DNA of 64,000 nucleotides from an uncultured Burkholderiales bacterium (GTDB lineage: Bacteria; Pseudomonadota; Gammaproteobacteria; Burkholderiales; Burkholderiaceae), in the NCBI GenBank assembly GCA_946480465.1, contig CAMLJY010000005.1, positions 62,001 through 126,000 on the forward strand. Reading direction: 5' to 3'. Under the pieces are notes generated by a model, which made no database searches, had not been told where the DNA came from, and saw nothing but the letters and a program-made list of their open reading frames with translations. Position numbers and translations under genes: made by a program. This document shows positions 60,701 to 64,000 of this stretch, in pieces. Positions within the stretch are counted from its first letter, which is position 1, and every line of letters begins with the position of its first letter.

Positions 60701-62413
60701 GCGCGCTTCACGCTGCTGATCGCGCCGGCCACCGACCGCGGCGACGACACCGTCACCCACTACACCATCGACTGGGGCGACGGCACCCCGCCGCAGACGG
60801 TGGCCGCCCCGCCGGCCGGCGACGATGGCCGCGTGCCGGCGCTGGCCGTGCCGCACGTCTATGCCGATGGCGGTGCGCTGCGCCACGTCAGCGTCGGGCT
60901 GAACGACGAGGACGGCCGCTTCGATGCGGTGGCGGCGCTGGACGTCGACGTGCGCAACGTGGCGCCGCTGGCGCGCATGACCAACTCCACGCAGGACGGC
61001 GGCATGCCGGTCGCCGCGGGTGGCCTGGCCACGGTCGGCTTCGTCGACGTGGCCGACGCCTCGGCGGCGGACGAGGCGGCCGGCTTCCGCTACAGCTTCG
61101 ACTTCGATGGCGACGGCGTGTTCGAGGTCAGCGGCTCGGCGCAGCCCACGGCCGCCGTGCCCGCGGCGCTGCTGACGCCCGGCAGCGTGCTGACGGTGCA
61201 CGGCGTCGTCACCGACAAGGACGGCGGCAGCCGCAGCACCAGCACCGGGGTGCGCGTGCAGGCCGGCACGCCGCCGCCCCGGGTGGAGAGCTTCACCCCC
61301 ACGGCGACCGGCTTCCGCGTCAGCTTCGACCGGGCCATCGACCCGGGCGTGCTGAACCTGTTCGGCACCGCCGGCGGCGGCCTGGGGCCGGCCGACCTGA
61401 CGCTGGTGGGCGCGCGCGGCGGGACGGTGAACGGCTCGATGGTGCTGGACGCCGACGGCCGCGGACTGCGCTTCGTGCGCACCGGCGGCGTGTTGCCGGC
61501 CGACACCTACACCGTGCGGCTGGCCAGCGGCGCGCAGGCATTCACCGACGCCGAGGGCCGCGCGCTCGATGGCGACGGCGACGGTGCGGCCGGCGGCGAC
61601 TTCAGCACCAGCTTCACCGTCGGCGCGCCCGGCCGCAGCCTGAGCCTGCCGGACCTGATGCGCGGCCCCGGCCAGGCGCTCGACGCCAGCGCGCCCTCGC
61701 GCGGGGGTGCGTTGCCGCTGGTGCTGTCGGATGGCGCGGGCGTGCGCAGCGTGGAGTTCAGCCTGCGCTACGACCCGTCGCTGCTCGGCATCCCCGCCAG
61801 CGGCGGGCTGCTGGCGGGACCCGGCCTGCCGGCGGGCGCGGTGATCGAACGGCTGGAGGCGCCCGCGGGCGAGCTGCGCGTGCGCATCACCAGCCCGACC
61901 GCGCTGGCCGCCGGGCCGGTGACGCTGCTGCACATCGCGGCCACCGCCTCGGCCACGGCGCCTTACGGCAGCACCCAGGTGCTGGACCTGGCGGACGTGT
62001 CGATCGACGGGGCCGCGGGCACCGACGACGATGCCGTTCATCTATTGGGTTATTTCGGCGACGCCAACGGCGATGGCGGGTACACCGCCAACGACGTGCA
62101 GCTGCTGCAGCGCGTGATCGTGCGGCTGGACACCGGCTTCGCCGCCTGGCGCAACGTCGACCCGCTGATCGTCGGCGACGTGGCCGGCGGCCGCACGCTG
62201 AACGCCGCCGACGCCGCGGTGCTGCTGCAGGAAGTGAACTTCCTGGCCGGCACCGGCGGCGCCAACCGCCCGGAGATCCCGCCGATCCCGGTCGTGCCGG
62301 TGGCCGCGGCCGGGGCCGCGGCGGACTCCTGGGTCCAGGCCTTCGTCAACGACCTCGGCCGCGACGTGGCCGCCGGGCCGAACGCGGGCCTGCGCCTGAC
62401 CGTGGGGCGGTGA
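48710..62413 (+). CDS. Giant LEPR-XLL surface protein: RTX, Gly-rich, propeller, PKD, cohesin-like and dockerin
   Basis: This 4567-residue protein has no Sec signal. At 65-79 it has RLEPMEPRLLLAADL, the LEPR-XLL motif of very large adhesin-like proteins. In order follow: a beta-rich region to about 980; seven RTX calcium nonapeptides at about 987-1051 (GGAGHDLLD, GGAGDDVLE); beta-helix-like repeats; two glycine-rich blocks at about 2241-2634 split by a normal segment; a YncE-like beta-propeller at about 2867-3194; roughly eight PKD-type domains at 3397-4184 (WRIDWGDGT, YSFDFDNDG); a cohesin-like domain at about 4311-4444; and a dockerin-like pair of calcium loops at 4447-4517 (DANGDGGYTANDV, DVAGGRTLNAADA). 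RTX repeats and the missing signal suggest type I secretion. AAGGG six bases upstream supports the ATG at 48710. Confidence 0.9.
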   Translation: MRTRNTGPEGGEGQHSTLPTLSEIFNGPLAERMRALVRRRRQARAGLPVRQPPAGGTPRPPHPPRLEPMEPRLLLAADLGVIDAASFVAYFDSVQAQLDSEVFAAPVPLIGTQLAQLPSGRIAQNLADALQGFSIARTPGTAVSAADVTAALRTSLGSLIQGDAIAVSSAPGSTEVQFTLTLAGHSAERIDVDLALGADPLISPRLGIADEVSLSLDWQFDLAFGVLQDAQTLQTRMYFGTGAADELKLDNLRAVLDGGSDGSFAAKGTAGVFGALIRQDQGTPATDDAAAVAPLPSQFSGSYRIDLSGGGSDRRVSLEEMASLRAVGRLNGLAEVHLDLDASLVPDFADVSDSDRVFNLGVESDVLMRQVFTEAVTTADQFGDPMVLSYSNVRLDLGKFFSGFFDPAVEFLQTALTPFEPIVDFLTLPIPVLSDIGEAVGYGSITPIDLGILTTPFSDLSAEQKNATLDKLTRAKFVLGVLNAFLDLKPVGEGLPDTVDLGDLSLQLTGNSRNSGFRPLKTEVQKEETNKDVVGDIAKSQDPAAKTFSNGYATLNGNLTLPFLNDPAEVLKMLRGDTSPELINFGLDLDFGYTFGRDFVIPPLPILNARLQFDIGAALNLDAGYDLTGAAHLVRSLDFSSEAALQQSVKDNLHRLRDGLYFDDHFGEDAPDDLQDGDRGTSTVNSDFGPDDSDHPELTLFAKMSAGASVGGDIFIAEFDAGVDVFFDTSVFLDFNDLPEPEPGEDAQADYVHDLLVGDPTEVPDTPYVYDGRVRLDELALVAQADPFGVLNSSGALTAGLEAFVNASVGFGPFKVTLLNETFTLVSVNIFDFDIHKLSDAQVLAGQVLRPPVLGEVADGTLRLFMGEDSGARRRNTAPNRSGDEAAAGGVIVDEGYRITSLGLTDPARPEGGETLLVTYLVFEDGERVERARQTFTGVHRITADAGMGDDYLVVDDEVRAAVHFDGGGGADILSSEGGGAAELIGGEGNDLLIGGAGHDLLDGGAGDDVLEGGAGRDRLLGAEGDDRLDGGLDDDLLAGGAGGDTYAWSAGQGTDSFSEAAGAGGTDRITITGSAAADVFELASVSRDGGSAVQLTAREASGSAAVLLIDDIEEIAVNAGAGADEFTVGELSGTDVRQLAIDLAAPGAVGSDADGDHVVFAGTAGADTLVVEGVVASFVRTDFASHPGGGTSTPVDKPAVQLSDTTPGRESRFFIINSSPERDTLEVRGQGGDDTLTLSAGSAGIGVAGLIGVTLDGGEGDDLLVAAFDDATLQGGTGQDTLRVQGDGQASIGSSMLALFPAELQVSRTSAGGVPVADRLVHGGVEAYELMLPSEGSGSDLRVVGTMAGSLVIQASSGSNRIALESIAGPATVRLAGGSNAVTVGRDGSLAGIVGDLQVQGGSGRDTLTFDASAEVAGQSLRIEPDAITGASFGAGALRYDAGVDSVELRLGLGADEVIVPALTRHVIVDTGAGSDRVQATLAGAPTGQPGAPGLDTRAAEQVDFANEGNAASTDWLITANQLRAGHPGVLDPLVPGAYDQVLLQTSGAQQVTLALGDGPGADRLRVWDLATPTQVLLRGGDDEVIIGDDRAGARRALADLDAVLRLDGGSSAESSGDSLRLDDRSNTLAGGSDPALPSLVLGPQAISGIAMGTQARIEHAGFGTLAVALADTPDNVRVLDTSVPTVLDLGGGDDRLVIEQASAGSASAPGIGVELGAGNDHATVLGGTGLSIGGGADGDTLVFDVSTLTAPSTGGSLRDDGSRGRLSGLGPIGDVRFDGIESAEVELGRNSDAFEIGITTPGLTVAVRGRGGDDVLKVVRLPTAEFDGGSGVDTVVLDIPAAPWALEDTPAGPRPVHAALIDHLNVTAESLHIDNRQYAGRVDWRIVDGVVSAADPDGVAAPIALAFADAADQVRIVGGAGAGGLADDSLVVTATSNPMDATLDGNRIELLAGRVVLERIGSADGYAGLQAAIDFDELPAAAAAYTENGFSISANTGLLRDARFGPALGAAAAGTVYTVQSSAGNAFAFHALDLAAPGAVAGGSVLLTGTTVNGSTVTQTLSFAAGEPFSTRSISLALAPGFAALRTLRIDLGAASGILLDNLVLRETLAYSGAATVAASPVPSTRFTDDPATPVDESVFDLWFLGAQSGGAVVVDYSRNGLFDRHLQFGSGSLFFGVPLAVESLPGAVTRFSFAGDLALPAGTTVRVLDDRAVSVWADDISVGANVRFDVAALNQSAGAGGGRGGGNGTAGAAGSGGVDGGNGGAGNGGTGGAGGTGTGAGGAPGLGTANGGGGNWGVGVEAGGGGGGGGGAGAHVSGAGAGGSGGGGGSGFAGGLGQGGGSGQADATGFGTTAAGGGAGVGTVQVTVTRRFFGLPAPSYDIFQPWQGNTDSAPAGYVVAPLGYTVSLPYNGSVTVSHFPFIDTYTTHGAAGLGAGGGGAGGGGGAGGASNEGDGGNGGNGADGTAGGAGAAGRAGSNAGTGDALSGGAGGSAGGGGAGGGRGGGGGGGGGGGGDLGFFSTGGGGGGGGGGQGGVGGRGGAGGAGGGGGGALELHAQGRLEFASGTQASARGGSGGAGSTGVAGSTGSGPTSRQLGADDGGDGGFGGTGGAGGAGGAGGGGGGGAGGTIRLVGSVLDAQPLVVDTRGGAGGLSPATGLGAPAGGVGRLVLGSNDGGGDPAIANRLGDQAPDRSAAPRAANPFNGGVATPLIAGLPAGAAAFGLLGPEVTAATLGLGAPGPADLFAVLRLDADDPRVPDSVRARYQGFDAVFFVNLSDVPLVDPRIGLNGQAPAALMQSVLGGTQALAALAPHQVWMTLVPDDTPAVSVSAAAFGNGAVTPLQHQALALGAPRVVQVAVPPAPAPQLLAGLQALALDATGTRIYAVDAADGALLVVDAATLALRQHFGDGADGITSLAGSRGVAVAPGGEQVFVVSEGDRRLSVFDRDASGDLAFRTANAGFSADAVHEHIAVHPGGQLVATAGADGVAVYRRDAATGELTTAARGGPANTAALAWSSDGSLLFALGGGTLHLLSADDLSPLGRQEGLAGASAVALVAAPGGVEHVYVAAADGTLRVFEHQPGSTALGPVETLTEGVGGIRGLAGAGGLLVSADGSLVYVLSRGQASNTLTAFARHADSGTLEFVQILRGGAGLFAPAALAGAPDGRVFLASEDGFGAARGGLAAFAQAASGTQQAKGFTVRYDTPHTLAGGAIGGAPLLSHLALQTGADDDLIRQVEAAPVGQLLIASGGGADAVDLLNLGPATSVQTGAGEDRVSARSDTPGSVLLSVDAGADADSVALRELASGNAWTVLLGAGQDEIQVAGEKLPATASVTLAGGPGGADDRDTLYFSAGDGAIEPPNADDFIDGTIRVAGGGHGTVAYTGIEDIPGFTPSRAAVGGPYAIAEGEALALHASDTAATGTTIVRRSWDLDGDGLFGDASGASPVITWSELAARGLGDDGRHEISYEVTDSAGHVSWDTGVLTIGRTDPELSVTGGAEAWLGTAHTLHLAAADPGADRIATWRIDWGDGTPAEQYAGDATTASHVYLQPGLFTPAVVAGDEDGSYHAAVPAVTVRPPAPAITSSGTGTPLRLHEGQGITLLAEAAGGPLAVQWDLDGDGRYGDELRFGHADGASLVLAPADLAALGLDEGPADRGLGVRVDYGSAAATGSAMLHVDNAPPQGTLGHGPALPGQPITEGGSALVRFTAVSDPSAADMAAGLRYSFDFDNDGSFEPGFIGLASPEVLVPAGFLADAGMHTVRAVVTDRDGGSSEAFTGIRVAEVAPTIVADGAASTREGESYRLDLRVSPADPGHDTISGWTVHWGDGQTETVAAASASLTHVFADDGPVTIEVRAQDEDGVYAITHDVLVLNAPPVLALSGPAGVEEGAAYVLGLAHADPGADRITHWRIDWGDGSSETVAGHLHEARHAYADDSAGAALQITAVAHDEDGATTATQSVTVTNVAPATTLSGIGSPPSVLAGVPAGVLPAVNEGARFTLLIAPATDRGDDTVTHYTIDWGDGTPPQTVAAPPAGDDGRVPALAVPHVYADGGALRHVSVGLNDEDGRFDAVAALDVDVRNVAPLARMTNSTQDGGMPVAAGGLATVGFVDVADASAADEAAGFRYSFDFDGDGVFEVSGSAQPTAAVPAALLTPGSVLTVHGVVTDKDGGSRSTSTGVRVQAGTPPPRVESFTPTATGFRVSFDRAIDPGVLNLFGTAGGGLGPADLTLVGARGGTVNGSMVLDADGRGLRFVRTGGVLPADTYTVRLASGAQAFTDAEGRALDGDGDGAAGGDFSTSFTVGAPGRSLSLPDLMRGPGQALDASAPSRGGALPLVLSDGAGVRSVEFSLRYDPSLLGIPASGGLLAGPGLPAGAVIERLEAPAGELRVRITSPTALAAGPVTLLHIAATASATAPYGSTQVLDLADVSIDGAAGTDDDAVHLLGYFGDANGDGGYTANDVQLLQRVIVRLDTGFAAWRNVDPLIVGDVAGGRTLNAADAAVLLQEVNFLAGTGGANRPEIPPIPVVPVAAAGAAADSWVQAFVNDLGRDVAAGPNAGLRLTVGR
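55430..56610 (+). repeat. Glycine-rich low-complexity coding segment
   Basis: Two blocks of GGxGG-type sequence (about 55430-55810 and 56010-56610), separated by about 200 bp encoding an ordinary beta-rich segment. The frame is kept throughout, so these are part of the giant protein. Expansion or contraction is likely, and assembly errors are possible. Confidence 0.85.
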
Positions 62414-62511
62414 ACATGCGATCCGAAGCGGAATTGACCAAACGCAGGAATGCCGCCGCGGCCGCGCGGGAACATGCCGGGGCAGCTGGCCGTGGGCCAG
62501 GGAGAGGCAGC

Positions 62512-63108
62512 ATGAACCTTCGGACAGTGCAGCGGGCCGCCACGGCGCTCGCGCTGGCAGGCGCCGCCGCGGCAGCGGGCGCCGGAACGGTGAGCCTCGG
62601 CTTCACGCCCGGGTCGCCCTTCGCGGTGGGCGACACCGTGACGCTCACGGTCGCCGACACCCGGCCGCGCGACATGTTCGACGCCACGGCCGGTTTTGCC
62701 GCGGCCGATTTCCTGCTGCAGTACGACAGCGCGGCGCTGCGGTTCGTCGCGCTGGGCTACGCCGACTGGATCGGCGCGGCCGCGGGCTTCTTCGCCGACG
62801 GCAATGGCGACGTGGCCGGCGAGGTGCGCGTCACGATGGCCGGCATCGAGGAAACCGAACTGCCCGCGACGGCGGCCGAGCTCTTCCGCGTCCGGTTCAC
62901 GGTGCTCGAGGCGCCCGGCGGCGCGGTCACGCTGTCGTCGCCGTTCGATCCCCCGACCTACGCCTTCCAGCCCCCCGTGCCGCTCACCTTCGAGATCGGC
63001 ACCGTGCCGCTGCCGCCGACGCTGCCGCTGGCCCTGGTGGCGCTGGCCGCGCTGGCTGCCGTGCGCTCGCGCCGGCCGGCGCCGGCTGCCGTGCCACGCG
63101 GCTGCTGA
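62512..63108 (+). CDS. Cohesin-like protein with a VPLPP-type C-terminal sorting signal
   Basis: This 198-residue secreted protein has a signal peptide (ALAGAAAAAGA-G) and a cohesin-like beta-sandwich (VGDTVTLTVADTRPRD, AADFLLQYDSAALRFVAL, FRVRFTVLEAPGGAVTL). Its C-terminus, VPLPPTLPLALVALAALAAV followed by RSRRP, resembles PEP-CTERM/VPLPA-type exosortase signals. It would be surface-retained. It lies 98 bp after the giant gene, whose C-terminus holds a dockerin-like module, so the two could bind each other. GGAGAGG four bases upstream supports the ATG. Confidence 0.8.
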   Translation: MNLRTVQRAATALALAGAAAAAGAGTVSLGFTPGSPFAVGDTVTLTVADTRPRDMFDATAGFAAADFLLQYDSAALRFVALGYADWIGAAAGFFADGNGDVAGEVRVTMAGIEETELPATAAELFRVRFTVLEAPGGAVTLSSPFDPPTYAFQPPVPLTFEIGTVPLPPTLPLALVALAALAAVRSRRPAPAAVPRGC

Positions 63109-63135
63109 GTACCCGCCGCGCGCGCCGCCAGCCCG

Positions 63136-64000
63136 ATGCCTGGCACCGCCTCCGTCTTCACACTGCCGGACGATGGCGGCACGCGGGCCGAATCGGCCGC
63201 CTGGGCGCGTTTTGCCGGTGCCGGCGATGCCGGCGAGTTCCACGGCAGCTGGCTCGCGCTGCTGTGCCTGCAGGTGCCGCAGCTGCGCGCGGCCGTGCTG
63301 CTGCTGGGCGAGCAGGAGGCGGGCCCCTTCACCGTCGCGGCCGCCTGGCCCGATCCACGGCGCGACCTGACCCACCTGGGCCCCGCCGCGCAGCGCACGC
63401 TGGAGTCGCGCCGCGGCCTGGCCACCGCGCCGGACGGCGGCGAGGCGGCGCCGGAAGGACCGGCGCACGTCGGCTACCCGCTGTTGCTCGATGGGCGCCT
63501 GATGGGCGCCGTGGTCTTCGACCTCGGTGCCGGCGCACCGGGTGAGCTGCAGCGCGCGCTGCGGCGCATCCACTGGGCCAGCGCCTGGATGATCGACCGC
63601 TTCCGGCAGCAGGCCTTCGCGGTCCTGGAAGCCGAGCGCGCGCGGCTGGCCCAGGTGTCCGGGCTGATGGCCACGGCGCTGCAGCAGCGGCCGTTGGGCG
63701 CCTCGGCGCTGGCCGTGGCCGACGAGCTGGCCGCCGGCCTGGCCAGCGACCGCGTGGCCGTGGGCTTCGAGGACGACGACCGCATCGTGCCGCTGGCGCT
63801 GTCGCACACCGCGCACTTCGATGCGCGCTCGGACCTGGTCCGGGCCCTGGGCGACGCGATGGACGAGGTGCTGGACCTCGGCTGCCCGGTGCAGCTGCCG
63901 CGGCCGCCGGACGACGAGCGCGGCACCCTCGCGCACGAGCAGGCGGCCCGCACGCTGGGCTGCCAGGCCATGCTGACGGTGCCGCTGGTGCACGAAGGCA
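63136..64000 (+). CDS. GAF-like domain protein, 5' part (runs off the window)
   Basis: About 288 residues are visible, starting MPGTASVFTLPDDGG, with no stop before the window ends. Two GAF-like segments appear at about 35-145 (LLCLQVPQLRAAVLLLGE, VGYPLLLDGRLMGAVVFDLG) and from about 175 (ALAVADELAAGLASDRVAVG, TLGCQAMLTVPLVHEG), joined by a helix. No membrane segment is seen yet. In similar loci such proteins continue into an HlyD-like membrane-fusion part of a type I exporter. That would suit the giant protein, but here it is a guess. The gap to the previous gene is 27 bp. Confidence 0.65.
   Translation, partial: MPGTASVFTLPDDGGTRAESAAWARFAGAGDAGEFHGSWLALLCLQVPQLRAAVLLLGEQEAGPFTVAAAWPDPRRDLTHLGPAAQRTLESRRGLATAPDGGEAAPEGPAHVGYPLLLDGRLMGAVVFDLGAGAPGELQRALRRIHWASAWMIDRFRQQAFAVLEAERARLAQVSGLMATALQQRPLGASALAVADELAAGLASDRVAVGFEDDDRIVPLALSHTAHFDARSDLVRALGDAMDEVLDLGCPVQLPRPPDDERGTLAHEQAARTLGCQAMLTVPLVHEG

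Overview
The window is very GC-rich and densely coded. It reads as a betaproteobacterial chromosome segment of the order Burkholderiales; the genus cannot be fixed from sequence alone. Supporting signs are a BCAM0308-type zinc-ribbon protein, PEP-CTERM sorting signals, NarX-type and HWE-type sensor kinases, and a gene set resembling, from memory, the low-oxygen-activated (lxa) locus of Burkholderia cenocepacia: universal stress proteins, a BON-domain protein, OsmC, DUF883 and DUF2934 proteins, a ribosome hibernation factor, an alpha-glucan phosphorylase and a P-type ATPase. No rRNA, tRNA, CRISPR array, insertion sequence or phage gene was seen.

Layout. 0-12 kb: formate/nitrite transporter; APH-fold kinase-like protein; BON/hydrolase/PRPP synthetase operon; diguanylate cyclase; BCAM0308 protein; MASE4-type sensor kinase; nicotinate phosphoribosyltransferase; phosphoribosyltransferase-like/UspA operon. 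12-20.5 kb: a regulatory core with a Crp/Fnr regulator, NarL-type response regulator, degenerate hydrolase, PAS sensor kinase, and a substrate-binding-protein/HWE kinase/receiver operon. 20.6-34 kb: DUF883, Lon, tandem Usp, OsmC, WS/DGAT acyltransferase, a defective PolX-like protein, lipoproteins, glycogen phosphorylase and a P-type ATPase. 34-38 kb: an extracytoplasmic flavinylation operon (PepSY, DUF2271, PepSY-flavoreductase, ApbE). 38-44.5 kb: two divergent secreted proteins, each with a PEP-CTERM signal in its middle. 44.6-48.5 kb: HPF, an outer-membrane barrel and a Lon-like protease. 48.7-64 kb: a 4567-residue LEPR-XLL/RTX/PKD protein ending in cohesin-like and dockerin modules, a small cohesin-like protein, and the start of a GAF-like protein that runs off the end.

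The strongest signal is regulatory. I located 27 copies of a 14-bp FNR-type palindrome (TTGMKNNNNMKCAA-like; 21 have both TTG and CAA intact). They lie in front of almost every transcription unit. In nearly all cases a -10-like hexamer of form NANNNT begins 28.5 or 29.5 bp from the palindrome centre, the geometry of class II FNR-dependent promoters. The window therefore looks like one regulon island. The resident Crp/Fnr protein keeps the E-x-x-S-R DNA-reading residues of FNR but lacks the Fe-S cysteine set. It is the obvious candidate regulator, although its own gene lacks a box. The promoter geometry also settles several start codons and suggests that a few genes are leaderless.

Working together, the genes suggest a switch to low-oxygen or energy-limited survival: PRPP and NAD salvage, glycogen use, ribosome hibernation, two Lon-type proteases, stress proteins, cell-envelope and flavin-based redox proteins, plus large surface proteins that may mediate attachment. 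This physiological reading is inference.
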